Source: Streptomyces cellulosae (GTDB lineage Bacteria; Actinomycetota; Actinomycetes; Streptomycetales; Streptomycetaceae). Taken from it: a stretch of DNA of 64,000 nt. The position numbers and the translations under genes were made by a program. The stretch's first letter is position 1, and every line of letters starts with the position of its first letter. Where the stretch lies: positions 1 to 64,000 of the forward strand of contig NZ_JOEV01000026.1 of NCBI RefSeq assembly GCF_000721105.1, given 5' to 3'. Under the pieces are notes generated by a model. That model was not told the DNA's origin. It saw only the letters and a program-made list of their open reading frames with translations, and ran no database searches. Shown here one piece after another: positions 8,805 through 17,967 of this stretch.

Positions 8805-11800
8805 ATGAGCACCCGACTGATCCACCGGCCGGCCCGCACCACCCGGCCGCCGGCCTCCCCGGAGCCGCGCACCATCGAGGCGCCGCCCAACCTGCCCGAA
8901 GGCAAGGCGGGCTCCATAGCGACCTCGCTGCTGCCCGTCGCCGGTGTGATGTCGTCCGTCGTGATGATGACGGTCGTGCGCAACAGCCAGTTCGCGGGGC
9001 TGGGCGCGATCATCCTCGTCGTCACCATCGCCGGTTCGATGGTCATGGTCTTCTCCCAGCGCGGCAAGGCCCAGCGCACCCGCCGCACCCAGCGCGAGGC
9101 CTACCTCGCCTACCTGGAGGACATGCGGGAGGAACTGTCGAAGGAGGAGCGGGAGCGGCGCGAGGGCACCCAGGTGCTCAACCCGCCGCCGGACGCGCTG
9201 TACGACATCGTGCGCGACCCGGCCCGGCTCTGGGAGCGGCGCCGGATGGACGCCGACTTCCTGCGGGTGCGGGTCGGCACCGGTGAGATGCCGGTGCGTG
9301 ACCTGAAGGTGGGCCAGCCGAGCTCCTCCGTGCTCACCCCGCCCGACCAGTTCATGCTGAACGAGGCGTCCGCGCTGGTGTCCCGCTTCAGCAACGGCAC
9401 CGAACTCCCGCTGACCGTCCCGCTCGACCGGGTCGGCAACATCAGCGTCATCGGCAGCCGTGAGGACACGCTGAGGGTGGCCCGCGCGCTGCTCGTGCAG
9501 GCCGCGGCCACCCACGCGCCCGACGACGTGGCGATGGCGCTGGCCGCATCCGGCGACCGGATCGCCGACTGGGAGTGGGCCAAGTGGCTGCCCCACCTGC
9601 TCGACAGCGAGCAGTTCGACGGCCCCGTCGCCGCCCGCCGCATCGCGCCCTCGCTGCCCCAACTGGCCCGCCAGATCGGCCCCGAGCTGCGCCGCCGCGC
9701 CTCCTACGCGGCCGAGGTGCGCCGCGGCCTGTCCGGCAAGGACGCCCTCGCCATGACCTCCCGGCTGCTGGTCGTCGCCGACGGGCACGGGGAGGACGCC
9801 GTGGACCTGCCGCGCCCGGACGACGCGGTCGGGCTGCGGGACATGAGCATCACCGTGCTGCATCTGCTGGACCAGCGGATCCAGGAGCCGGGCAGTGTCG
9901 GCGTACGGATCACCGTCGACGGCGAGCAGATCGTCATCGAGGACCTGCGGATGCCGGAGCCGATCAGCGCCCACGGCACCGTCGACGAGATCGGCACCCC
10001 CTTCGCCGAGGGCCTCGCCCGGATGCTCGCCCCCATGCGGCTGTCCGCCGAGTCGATGGTCGACGCCCCGCTCACCGGCCCCGTCGACTTCGCCGAACTG
10101 CTCGGCATCGACGACGTCGCCGACCTCGACCTGACCCGCATGTGGGCGCCGCGCGGCGAACGGGCCTTCCTGCGCGTGCCCATCGGCATCAGCGACTCCC
10201 ACGAGCCCGTGCTGCTCGACCTGAAGGAGTCCTCCGAACTCGGCATGGGCCCGCACGGCCTGTGCGTCGGCGCCACCGGCTCCGGCAAGTCGGAGCTGCT
10301 GCGCACCCTCGTCCTCGCCCTGGTCGCCACCCACCCGCCGGAGGACCTCTCCCTGGTCCTCGTCGACTACAAGGGTGGCGCCACCTTCGCCCCCTTCGCG
10401 GACCTCCCGCACGTCGCCGGCGTCATCACCAACCTGGAGAACCAGGCCGGCCTGGTCGAACGCGTCCACGCCTCCCTGGCCGGCGAGGTCAAGCGCCGCC
10501 AGCAGGTGCTCAAGAACGCGGGCAACGTCGCCGACATCGGCCACTACGCCGCCCTGCGCGCCGAGAAGCGCCCCGACCTGGACCCGCTGCCGCACCTGTT
10601 CGTGGTGATCGACGAGTTCGGCGAACTCCTCACCGCCAAGCCGGACTTCATCGACCTGTTCCTGTCCATCGGCCGCATCGGCCGCTCCATCGGGGTCCAC
10701 CTGCTGCTGTCCAGCCAGCGCATCGAGGGCGGCAAGCTCAAGGGCCTGGACACCTACCTGTCGTACCGGCTCGGCCTGCGCACCTTCTCCGCCGACGAGT
10801 CCCGTACGGTCCTCGACACCACGGACGCCTTCCACCTGCCCCCGCTGCCCGGTTTCGGCTACCTCAAGGTCGACATGAGCCACTACGAGCGGTTCAAGGC
10901 CAGCTACGTCTCCGGCGCCTACCACGGCCCCGTACAGCGCGAGACCGAGGACACCGGGCCGCTGGCCCTGGCGTACGAGGCGTACAACACCCTCGGCCAG
11001 GACGAGGGCTCGGGCGCCGAGGAGCCGAAGATGCGCCGCAGGGAGACCGGACCCACCGAACTCGGCGTCCTCATCAACCAGTTGGAGAACGCCGGCGCCC
11101 GCTCGGTACGCCAGATCTGGCTGCCCCCGCTGCCGTCCGCCGTCCCCCTCGACAAGGTCGCCGGGCCCGTGGAGGTGGGCGCGCGCGGCATGCAGCTCGC
11201 CAAGCGGCGCGGCCCGCTCCAGGTGCCGCTCGGCATCCTCGACGACCCGACCAAACAGTGGCAGGGCCAGTGGTACCTGGACCTGACGCTCTCCGGCGGC
11301 CACGCCGCGGTCATCGGCGGCCCGCAGTCCGGCAAGACCACCCTGCTGCGCTCCCTGGCCCTCTCGCTGTCCCTGACGCACACCCCGCAAGAGGTCGGCA
11401 TCTACGGCCTCGACCTGGTCGGCGGCGGCCTGCAGGCCCTGGCCGGGCTCCCGCACGTCGGCGGGGTCGCCGGCCGCGCCGACCGCGAACGCGCCGCCCG
11501 CACCATCGACTCCGTACGCGCCATGCTCGACCAGCGCGAGGAACTCTTCCGCATCCACAACATCGACTCGCTGGAACAACTGCGTACGCTCCGCGCCGCG
11601 GGCCGGGTGCCCGAGTTGGCCTCCACCGAGATCGTGTTGCTCATCGACGGCTTCGGAGCCCTGCGCGACGACTTCGAGAACCTCGACGACGCCGTCATCG
11701 ACATCCTCAAGCGCGGCGGCGGCTACGGCATCCACGTCGTCGCCGGCATGCTCCGCTGGAACGACGTGCGCATCGCCACCCAGTCCCAGTTCGGCACCCG

Positions 11801-12779
11801 GGTCGAGCTGCGCCTGAACGACCCGAGCGAGTCCAGCATCGACCGCAAGCTCGGCGAGACCCTCTCCCCGGAGGAGAAGGGCCGCATCCTCACCGACGGC
11901 AAGCTGTTCGCCCAGGTCGCCCTGCCGCGTGTCGACGGCCTCGCCGACACCGCCGACCTCGGCGCGGTCCTGGAGCGCACCGCCCGCCAGCTCCGCGCCA
12001 CCTGGACCGGCGAGGTCGCCCAGCCGGTGCGGGTCCTGCCGCACGTCCTCGAGCCCGAGCTGCTGCCCGGCCCCGCGGCCGAACCGCGCCGCGTCCCGAT
12101 CGGCCTCGACCAGACCCAGCTGGCGCCTGTCCTGCTCGACCTGTTCCAGCACGACCAGCACCTGATGATCATGGGCGACAGCGAGTGCGGCAAGACCAAC
12201 CTGATCAAGGTGATCGCCCAGGGCCTGATCGAGCGCTACGGCGACGACGAGCTCGTCTTTGGCGTCTTCGACCCCCGGCGCGGCCTGCGCGGCGCCATCC
12301 CGGAGGAGTACCGGGGCGGTTACGCCTACAACTCCAAGCTCGCCGCCGGTCTCGCCGCGGGCATCGCCGGCGAGCTGGAGAAGCGGCTGCCCGACGAGAG
12401 CGCCGACACCGAGGACCTGGAACCGGGCAGCTTCTCCGGCCCGCGGATCGTGATCCTCGTCGACGACTACGACGTCCTCACCACCGCCGGCCAGCAGCCG
12501 CTCGCGCCCTTCGTGCCGTACATCCCCTCGGCCGTCGACATCGGCCTGCACTTCATCCTCACCCGCCGGGTCGCGGGCGCCTCCCGCGGACTGTACGAGC
12601 CGATGCTGCAGGGCCTGCGCGAGTCCGGCTCCTCGGCGCTGGTGATGTCGGGCGACCGCAGCGAGGGCCAGCTCTTCCCCGGCGTGTACGCCAGCGCGCA
12701 GCCGCCCGGCCGAGGAGTGCTGGTGCGCAGGGGTCAGTCCAACCGGCTGATCCAGACCGTCTACACGGGGACCAGGTGA
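8805..12779 (+). CDS. eccC: Type VII secretion ATPase EccC (three FtsK/SpoIIIE domains)
   Basis: This 1324-residue protein is the motor of the type VII system. Two transmembrane helices near residues 45-85 anchor it. Three ATPase domains follow, with Walker A motifs GATGSGKS (489-496), GGPQSGKT (838-845) and GDSECGKT (1124-1131) and matching Walker B strands LFVVIDEFGEL, IVLLIDGFGAL and IVILVDDYDVL. The EccCa and EccCb halves, separate in mycobacterial ESX-1, are fused here as in ESX-2 to ESX-5. The first domain is energetically dominant in known homologs and the third binds the signal of WXG100 substrates. ATG 8805 was chosen because the upstream frame overlaps the EspI-like gene. Confidence 0.95.
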   Translation: MSTRLIHRPARTTRPPASPEPRTIEAPPNLPEGKAGSIATSLLPVAGVMSSVVMMTVVRNSQFAGLGAIILVVTIAGSMVMVFSQRGKAQRTRRTQREAYLAYLEDMREELSKEERERREGTQVLNPPPDALYDIVRDPARLWERRRMDADFLRVRVGTGEMPVRDLKVGQPSSSVLTPPDQFMLNEASALVSRFSNGTELPLTVPLDRVGNISVIGSREDTLRVARALLVQAAATHAPDDVAMALAASGDRIADWEWAKWLPHLLDSEQFDGPVAARRIAPSLPQLARQIGPELRRRASYAAEVRRGLSGKDALAMTSRLLVVADGHGEDAVDLPRPDDAVGLRDMSITVLHLLDQRIQEPGSVGVRITVDGEQIVIEDLRMPEPISAHGTVDEIGTPFAEGLARMLAPMRLSAESMVDAPLTGPVDFAELLGIDDVADLDLTRMWAPRGERAFLRVPIGISDSHEPVLLDLKESSELGMGPHGLCVGATGSGKSELLRTLVLALVATHPPEDLSLVLVDYKGGATFAPFADLPHVAGVITNLENQAGLVERVHASLAGEVKRRQQVLKNAGNVADIGHYAALRAEKRPDLDPLPHLFVVIDEFGELLTAKPDFIDLFLSIGRIGRSIGVHLLLSSQRIEGGKLKGLDTYLSYRLGLRTFSADESRTVLDTTDAFHLPPLPGFGYLKVDMSHYERFKASYVSGAYHGPVQRETEDTGPLALAYEAYNTLGQDEGSGAEEPKMRRRETGPTELGVLINQLENAGARSVRQIWLPPLPSAVPLDKVAGPVEVGARGMQLAKRRGPLQVPLGILDDPTKQWQGQWYLDLTLSGGHAAVIGGPQSGKTTLLRSLALSLSLTHTPQEVGIYGLDLVGGGLQALAGLPHVGGVAGRADRERAARTIDSVRAMLDQREELFRIHNIDSLEQLRTLRAAGRVPELASTEIVLLIDGFGALRDDFENLDDAVIDILKRGGGYGIHVVAGMLRWNDVRIATQSQFGTRVELRLNDPSESSIDRKLGETLSPEEKGRILTDGKLFAQVALPRVDGLADTADLGAVLERTARQLRATWTGEVAQPVRVLPHVLEPELLPGPAAEPRRVPIGLDQTQLAPVLLDLFQHDQHLMIMGDSECGKTNLIKVIAQGLIERYGDDELVFGVFDPRRGLRGAIPEEYRGGYAYNSKLAAGLAAGIAGELEKRLPDESADTEDLEPGSFSGPRIVILVDDYDVLTTAGQQPLAPFVPYIPSAVDIGLHFILTRRVAGASRGLYEPMLQGLRESGSSALVMSGDRSEGQLFPGVYASAQPPGRGVLVRRGQSNRLIQTVYTGTR

Positions 12780-12783
12780 ATCC

Positions 12784-14217
12784 ATGACGAAGGACGTCAT
12801 CACCCTCACGAAGAAGATGCCCGACCCCCTGAGCGTGATCGCGGGTCTCCTCTCCGGCGGCCCGGACCGACTCGTGGGCACCGAGGGGGAGGGCGCCGTG
12901 GTGCAGCTCTGCGACGAGCAGGGCCGCCCGCTGGTCTCCGTCGAGGCGCCCCTGCTGGTGCAGGTCAGGGGCGAGGCCGAACGGCTGCTCGGGGCGAGCG
13001 CGCCCGAGGTGCCGTACTGGTGGACCGAGGCCCGCGCCACGACCGGCGTCAAGGAGGCCGAACAGCTCGCCGGCACCTTCGCCGCCCGGCTCGCCACCCT
13101 GGTGGGCGGCACCGCCTGGCCGCGCGAGGTCGCCTGGTCGCTGGCCGTGGTCGACACGGACGGCATGAGCGTGGCACCGGTCCCGGCCGCCGCCCAGCCC
13201 GCCGTGGACGTCCTCACCGACAAGGTCGCCGTCATCATCCAGGACCGCCCGGTGGTCGCGATGACCGCCTGGCTCAGCGACGCCTTCCGCGCCGCCGCGA
13301 ACGCCGAACTCGGCCTCCAGATCGTCACCCCCGCCGGCACCCGCCTCTCCCCGGCGGTCCGCGCGAGCCTGCCCGGCTGGCCCTCGCGCTGGGTGGTGCA
13401 GGACGAACGGGACGGCTACTACGACGGCCTGTCCGGCGCCGTCCTGGAGTGGAAGAACGGCTTCTTCGCCACCGTCGTACCCCCGGACGCGACCCGCGAG
13501 GACCCGCGCACCCCGCTCGCCGCCACCTTCCAGGAGGGCGCCACCGCACAGGGCGACACCGGCGAACGCCAGCTCGCGATCTCCTTCCGCACCGTCCACC
13601 CGGCCGACGACCGCCTCGTCCTCGGCGGCGCCGTGGAAGCCGTCTGGCGGGAGATCACCGGCGAGCCGCCGTCCGGCTGGGGCACCGAGGAACCCGCCAA
13701 CCTCCCTTGGTCCCTGCGCCAGTTGACCGACGTGGCGTACGAGCGCTCGCCCGCGCCGACCTGGCTGGTCGTCGTCGGCACACCGGAACGCCCCGGACTC
13801 GCGACCGTCCGCATCACGCGGACCAAGGGCGGCGTCGAGGAGGACGTGACGATGGCCTTCGGGTACGGCCCGGGCGAGCAGGTCCCGACGGACGCCGTCC
13901 AGGCCGCCGCGGAGGCCCTCGCCACCCGGCACGACCTGCAGTCCATGCTCGTCCAGATCCGCCGGGCCCGCCGCGACCTCTCCGTCCCGCCGCACTTCGA
14001 GGGCCCCGGTGTGCCGTACGCCTTCGTCCTGGGCGCCGAAGAGGTCCGCACCATGCCCGGCGACCGCGCCCGCCGCACCCCGCTCGCCGAGGCCCCGCGC
14101 GAACTGGGCCCACGGACGCGTCCGGCGCTGTACTACCCCCTGCCCGGGGATCCGTCGGACCTGTCGGGATGGCAGGACTTCGAGCGGCTGATGAGGCATC
14201 TGAAGGGGGAGGGGTGA
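12784..14217 (+). CDS. DUF6177-like protein of the type VII secretion locus
   Basis: This is a 477-residue soluble-looking protein. ATG 12784 lies four bases after the eccC stop, with AGGTGA overlapping the end of eccC, so the two are translationally coupled. There is no signal peptide or clear membrane helix. The start (MTKDVITLTKKMPDP), the LAVVDTDG and VIIQDRPVVAMTAWLSDAF stretches and the C-terminal YYPLPGDPSDLSGWQDFERLMRHL resemble proteins that I remember as DUF6177, found beside actinomycete EccC genes. Tight coupling to eccC suggests a cytosolic partner, chaperone or regulator of the export ATPase. The family name is from memory. Confidence 0.7.
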   Translation: MTKDVITLTKKMPDPLSVIAGLLSGGPDRLVGTEGEGAVVQLCDEQGRPLVSVEAPLLVQVRGEAERLLGASAPEVPYWWTEARATTGVKEAEQLAGTFAARLATLVGGTAWPREVAWSLAVVDTDGMSVAPVPAAAQPAVDVLTDKVAVIIQDRPVVAMTAWLSDAFRAAANAELGLQIVTPAGTRLSPAVRASLPGWPSRWVVQDERDGYYDGLSGAVLEWKNGFFATVVPPDATREDPRTPLAATFQEGATAQGDTGERQLAISFRTVHPADDRLVLGGAVEAVWREITGEPPSGWGTEEPANLPWSLRQLTDVAYERSPAPTWLVVVGTPERPGLATVRITRTKGGVEEDVTMAFGYGPGEQVPTDAVQAAAEALATRHDLQSMLVQIRRARRDLSVPPHFEGPGVPYAFVLGAEEVRTMPGDRARRTPLAEAPRELGPRTRPALYYPLPGDPSDLSGWQDFERLMRHLKGEG

Positions 14218-14338
14218 CGGCTGGAGGGTGCGAGCCGAGGGCCGGCGGCGTGGTCGCACGGCGATCGCCCCGGCCACACCGACCCCGAGGACGAACGGTG
14301 TGACGGGACAGGGGCCTTACCTACTGCCCGCACACGAC

Positions 14339-14376
14339 TGACCGGGAAGTACACGCGGACGTGCGCTTCCCGGTCA
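14339..14376. terminator. Bidirectional hairpin between convergent genes
   Basis: There is a perfect 11-bp inverted repeat, TGACCGGGAAG / CTTCCCGGTCA, with a 16-base loop. It lies between the end of the type VII operon and the 3' end of the convergent acyltransferase gene, so it can serve both. Confidence 0.8.
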
Positions 14377-14405
14377 GGTGGTGAGCTGGTCGAGGAAACG
14401 GGTGA

Positions 14406-15629
14406 CTAGGCGCTGACCTTCTCGCGCGCGGGCGCACCCTGCCCGGTCCTGTCACGCCCGCGTGCGATCTCGGCGGAGTCCCGCTTGAAGGCCCACTCCA
14501 TCGTCGGCTCCATCGCGAACCGGAAGACCCGGCGCACCGGCGAGGTGCACAACAGGGTCACGGCGGCGGCCGCGAGGACGCTCAGGAAGATCTCGCCGAG
14601 CGGACGCTCCAGCCAGGCGTGGTCGAACCAGCCACCGAACTCGCCGCCCTTGATCAGGAAACCGTGCAGGAGGTAGCCGTAGAGCGTGCCCGCGCCGAGT
14701 GTCGTGAACCACATCTTCCGGCCCGGCACCCAGGAGAAGAAGCAGGCCGTCAGCAGCAGCGAGCAGCTGAACAGCGCGAGGACCATGACCGGGCCGGACC
14801 ACCAGGGCGCGGCCAGTTCCTGCGCGGCGGCCCGGTGGTAGAACCACCCCGTCTTCATCCGGGGCACGGCCCACCAGCCGACGACCAGCGCGGTCGCGAA
14901 CACCGGCACCGACAGGATCCGCACCGAGCGGCGGCGCACCAGCCGGAAGTGTTCGGGCTTCATGCACAGGCCGAGCACGAAGAACGGCAGGAACTGCAGC
15001 ACGCGCTGGAGGTCGAGGTCGTCGCCGATCTCCGGGCTGACGGAGGCCAGCATGGCGATACCGAGGGCGATCGGCAGGGGCCAGCGCACCAGCTTCCAGA
15101 TCGGCGTGGTCAGCCGCCAGATGAACAGCGCGCACAGGAACCAGGTCAGATACCAGGGATCCAGCAGGCTGATCTCCTGGTCGGGCGCGTGGTCGACGTA
15201 GCGCTTGAAGAGGGAGTAGGCCGTCTCGAAGACGACGTACGGCACCACCACACCGGTCAGCAGCCGCTTGAGCCGGTCGGCGCGCAGGTCGAAGCTGCGC
15301 GAGAAGAAGCCGGAGATGATGATGAACGCCGGCATGTGGAAGGTGTACACGACCGTGTAGAAGCTCTGCAGGATCCGGCTGTCGCCCTTGACGGGCTCCC
15401 AGGAGTGCGCCACGGCGACCAGGACGATCGCCAGATACTTGGCGTTGTCGAAGAACGCGTCGCGCTGTTTGGCCGGCCGGTTGCCGGCGCTGGTGCCGGC
15501 CGCGGCTCGGGAAGAGGCGTGTTCGCCGGGCTGGTTCTGCGGCGAACGCGGACTCGGCACTCCGTTCGCCGACGACTGCGTCGGCGGGAGCGGCGCCCGG
15601 TGCTGGCCGTGCGGTCGCAGCGGATTCAT
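14406..15629 (-). CDS. Acyltransferase family 3 membrane protein
   Basis: This is a 407-residue integral membrane protein. After about 60 low-complexity residues (PPTQSSANG, SPQNQPGEH) comes the diagnostic start of the acyltransferase-3/OafA/fucose O-acetylase fold: RDAFFDNAKYLAIVLVAVAHSWEP, then FHMPAFIIISGFFSRSF with the conserved His and Arg. About ten transmembrane helices follow and the C-terminus is basic and cytosolic. Such enzymes move acetyl or other acyl groups onto cell-surface sugars, lipids or antibiotics; the acceptor here is unknown. The ATG at 15629 directly follows a GTG at 15632, and GAGG lies upstream. It stands alone, convergent with the type VII operon. Confidence 0.85.
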   Translation of the reverse strand: MNPLRPHGQHRAPLPPTQSSANGVPSPRSPQNQPGEHASSRAAAGTSAGNRPAKQRDAFFDNAKYLAIVLVAVAHSWEPVKGDSRILQSFYTVVYTFHMPAFIIISGFFSRSFDLRADRLKRLLTGVVVPYVVFETAYSLFKRYVDHAPDQEISLLDPWYLTWFLCALFIWRLTTPIWKLVRWPLPIALGIAMLASVSPEIGDDLDLQRVLQFLPFFVLGLCMKPEHFRLVRRRSVRILSVPVFATALVVGWWAVPRMKTGWFYHRAAAQELAAPWWSGPVMVLALFSCSLLLTACFFSWVPGRKMWFTTLGAGTLYGYLLHGFLIKGGEFGGWFDHAWLERPLGEIFLSVLAAAAVTLLCTSPVRRVFRFAMEPTMEWAFKRDSAEIARGRDRTGQGAPAREKVSA

Positions 15630-15683
15630 CACAGGGACCTCGCTGCGCTTTCGGGGGACGAGGCGGCGTGGAACATTTGAGGC

Positions 15684-15713
15684 ACCCTAGCCTCGGCCAT
15701 ACCTTTTCGTAAA
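15684..15713 (-). promoter_or_regulatory. Probable promoter with palindrome over the -10 box, upstream of the acyltransferase
   Basis: On the minus strand a -10 TAGGGT (15689-15684) is preceded after 18 bases by TTTACG (15713-15708). The -10 box is the exact spacer of the inverted repeat GAGGC-TAGGGT-GCCTC (15694-15679), a position where a bound repressor would block transcription. It is only loosely similar to a DtxR/IdeR-type iron box. Confidence 0.5.
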
Positions 15714-16185
15714 ACCCTGGAAGTCGTTCCTGATTAACGTTTTCGCATACTCGCGTTTCCCTGAAGTCGGGGCCGCCACCAGCGTGATGACCGACACAGA
15801 GCAGGCTGTCACGAGCCGCCGTATCTGACCCACTTGTCGCAATTCGCCCCTATCAAAGGGTGCATTGTCGGCATGTGGTGCAGATCGCCTCTGTCTGCTC
15901 CGGCCGAGAACTCGAATTCGCCGCGAAGACGGTGTACGTGGTGTGCGGACACGGAAACGATCGGGCCGAACGTCCTGTGCGGGTGCCCCGTCGAAATGCC
16001 GTGCGAAAGCTGGGGAGGGAGCCGGTCCGGGCCCGTCGCCGCGTGGTGGTCCGGGACAGTCCTGGCCAACGTTGGGTCACGCGCCGCATATGCGAGCCCC
16101 GTTGGTGGCACGATGGTTCTGGCGGGGGTGCGCGGGGCTGCATCCCCGGGCCGGGAGAGCGGACCGACCGAGGGTGTGATCAGTT
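15714..16185. other. Intergenic region, no secure gene
   Basis: This is the divergent region between the acyltransferase and a small membrane protein. The first 80 bases are AT-rich for this genome. A plus-strand open frame from about 15860 to 16240 (Cys- and Arg-rich, third-position GC lower than in neighbouring genes) overlaps the next gene and has no clear ribosome site, so I do not call it. AGGGTG at 16171 serves the gene at 16186. Confidence 0.5.
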
Positions 16186-16380
16186 GTGGCCATTTCGCTG
16201 TCAGTGGTGCTTCTGTTGGGGATCATCATGGTGGTGCTGATCCGGGGTGGCTCCATCAAGGCCGGCCCCGCAGTGGTGGCCGTGCTCTTCGGCTTCTTCC
16301 TGGCCTCGACCGGCATGGCCGACGACATCCAACGGTTCCTGAACTCGATAGCGGAGACCATCAACTCGATCCAGTTCTAG
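16186..16380 (+). CDS. Small conserved two-helix membrane protein
   Basis: This 64-residue protein starts VAISLSVVLLLGIIMVVLI (helix 1) and continues GGSIKAGPAVVAVLFGFFLAS (helix 2) and a short amphipathic tail, IQRFLNSIAETINSIQF. GTG 16186 has AGGGTG nine bases upstream. I have seen similar short proteins in other Streptomyces but know no function. It lies next to the type VII region and could be an accessory part, but nothing in the sequence shows this. Confidence 0.75.
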   Translation: MAISLSVVLLLGIIMVVLIRGGSIKAGPAVVAVLFGFFLASTGMADDIQRFLNSIAETINSIQF

Positions 16381-16573
16381 GCGTGGCGCGTCCTCCGGGT
16401 TCCGGACGCGCCCCCCGGTCCGCCGCCGCCGAACAGCCGACCTCGCCCGACCGGCTCCCGACAAGCGACGCGTGTCGCCGCACCTTTGCCGGTGACTGAG
16501 GAGTTCCGAGCGTCCGCGCCGTTGCCGTCACCTACGATCCCTGTGATCACGTTCGGGCAGTCCGGGGGGTTTC

Positions 16574-17188
16574 ATGGGTGATGCGGCAGGGGGCGGCGGG
16601 GCGGCCCTTTCCGACGAGACGGACGAGGCTTCGTATCCGGAGGGCGTGAGCGACACGGACCGCGAGGGCTCCGGATCACGGCGGAGACTGTCGTGTCTGG
16701 CGGTCGTGGTGGCCGCCCTCGCCGTGGCGGCCGGAGGCTTGGTCTGGCTGTTCCAGGACGAGTTGTTCCATCCGTTCGGAGACCCCCGAGCCTGTGAGGG
16801 CAGCGACGCCAAGCTGCCAGGGGTGATCTCGGCCGGGGGCGTGCCGATCCCCTCCGATGCCTCGGACATCCACTACGTCACCGAAAACGGCTTCGCCCAG
16901 GTCTCCTTTCTGACTGACCGGATGCCGGACTACCTCCACCGCGCGGGACTCGTCCCGGACGGGGAGTCCCTGTTCGACGAGAACTACGGCGGCGGGTACG
17001 CGCTCGGCCAGGACGAGAGCGAGCTTCCCGAGGGGCTGTGCGGCCCGGCGCTCAAGGGACCTGCCTGGAGCTACAACACCACGGGCGCGGCGGGCCCGGG
17101 CGTCAACATCTTGGTCGAACGTTCCCGCGTCACCGACACCACCTTCCGCGCACCGGCCCGTGCCATCGCCTCCTTCGACATTCCCTGA
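16574..17188 (+). CDS. Hypothetical single-pass membrane protein
   Basis: This 204-residue protein has an acidic/Gly-rich cytosolic N-terminus (about 38 residues), one transmembrane helix (LAVVVAALAVAAGGLVWLF) preceded by SRRRLS, and an external domain of about 140 residues with two cysteines (RACEG and EGLCGPAL) that could pair. The external part contains SDASDIHYVTENGFAQVSFLTD, similar in style to Streptomyces extracytoplasmic proteins of unknown function. ATG 16574 follows GGGGGG at 16564-16569 with good spacing. No lipobox is present. Confidence 0.7.
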   Translation: MGDAAGGGGAALSDETDEASYPEGVSDTDREGSGSRRRLSCLAVVVAALAVAAGGLVWLFQDELFHPFGDPRACEGSDAKLPGVISAGGVPIPSDASDIHYVTENGFAQVSFLTDRMPDYLHRAGLVPDGESLFDENYGGGYALGQDESELPEGLCGPALKGPAWSYNTTGAAGPGVNILVERSRVTDTTFRAPARAIASFDIP

Positions 17189-17416
17189 GCGCGAAGGGCT
17201 GGATGGTGCGCGGGGCGTTCTCGGGAGACTCGCCGACGTTCCCCGTCACTCCCCGCCGGGCGCTGCCCCATCGGACACGCAGGGGGCGTGTGCGGCCTTC
17301 TCCGGCCCCTGGGGACACCCGTCCCATCTCCTCCTGCATCCAGGCCCGGAGCCGGTCCGGCGGGTCATGGCGGGGAGCGCCCAACAGGCTTGGGACCAAG
17401 GGGGTTTGCGTCCTGC

Positions 17417-17475
17417 ACGCGTCAAGCAGCAATATCGAACAGATGCTTGATTAGCGCGTCTCTCCTGGCTAGCGT
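17417..17475 (+). promoter_or_regulatory. Promoter with inverted repeat for the secreted-protein gene
   Basis: A -35 TTGATT (17447-17452), 17-base spacer and -10 TAGCGT (17470-17475) give a transcript starting near 17482, about 42 bases before the GTG. The 7-bp perfect inverted repeat TCAAGCA (17422-17428) / TGCTTGA (17444-17450) overlaps the -35, flanked by ACGCG and CGCGT, so an operator is plausible. The rest of the 17189-17523 gap shows nothing I can name. Confidence 0.6.
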
Positions 17476-17523
17476 TACGAGCTCGCCAACGCCTCGTTGG
17501 ACACCCCCCGCAGAAGGAATCAT

Positions 17524-17967
17524 GTGATCAACAACCGCCGGCTCAAGCGAATAAGCACCGTCGCAGGCACCCTCTCCGCTGCCCTTCTCCTCACCGTCAC
17601 CCAGGCGAACGCCGCCGCCGAAGTCGAGCGCGCGACCGCCACTGATTTCTCCAATGAGGTCGAGTGGGTGAAGTGCGCCACTAAACAGGAGAACGGCGGC
17701 ATCGTGTACCGGGCCTGCTTCTCTCCCCCCGGCGACTGGTTCTCGGTCTACGACGGGAAATCGGATGGCTCCTCCGCCGTCGTGGACTGGGAAGTGGGGA
17801 ACCGGTGGGGCTCCATTTTCAACGCCGACGGCGCCTCCACCGACCGCTACAAGAACAAGGACTTCACCGAGAGCGCCACCATCCGCTTCCGCATCTGCCT
17901 GGGCCACTGGTCCACCAAGACGATCACTGCGGGCACATGCTCCGGCTGGGTGAGCAACCTCACCTGA
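17524..17967 (+). CDS. Small secreted protein
   Basis: This is a 147-residue precursor. GTG 17524 follows AGAAGGA by five bases and begins a Sec signal peptide: basic RRLKR, hydrophobic STVAGTLSAALLLTV, and a signal peptidase site after QANA. The mature protein, about 115 residues, has four cysteines (VKCATK, YRACFS, RICLGH, AGTCSG) spaced for two disulfides and many aromatic residues, a compact beta-rich style common among Streptomyces secreted proteins. No catalytic motif is recognisable. It has its own promoter and stands alone. Confidence 0.75.
   Translation: MINNRRLKRISTVAGTLSAALLLTVTQANAAAEVERATATDFSNEVEWVKCATKQENGGIVYRACFSPPGDWFSVYDGKSDGSSAVVDWEVGNRWGSIFNADGASTDRYKNKDFTESATIRFRICLGHWSTKTITAGTCSGWVSNLT

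Noticed and set aside
8697..13340. A 1547-codon open frame on the minus strand opposite eccC
   Set aside because: In very GC-rich DNA the frame opposite a real gene is often open because stop codons are AT-rich. EccC has three complete ATPase motifs on the plus strand; the antisense product is low-complexity and matches nothing.
15860..16240. Plus-strand Arg/Cys-rich open frame before the small membrane protein
   Set aside because: Lower third-position GC than neighbouring genes, no clear ribosome site and overlap with a better-supported gene.
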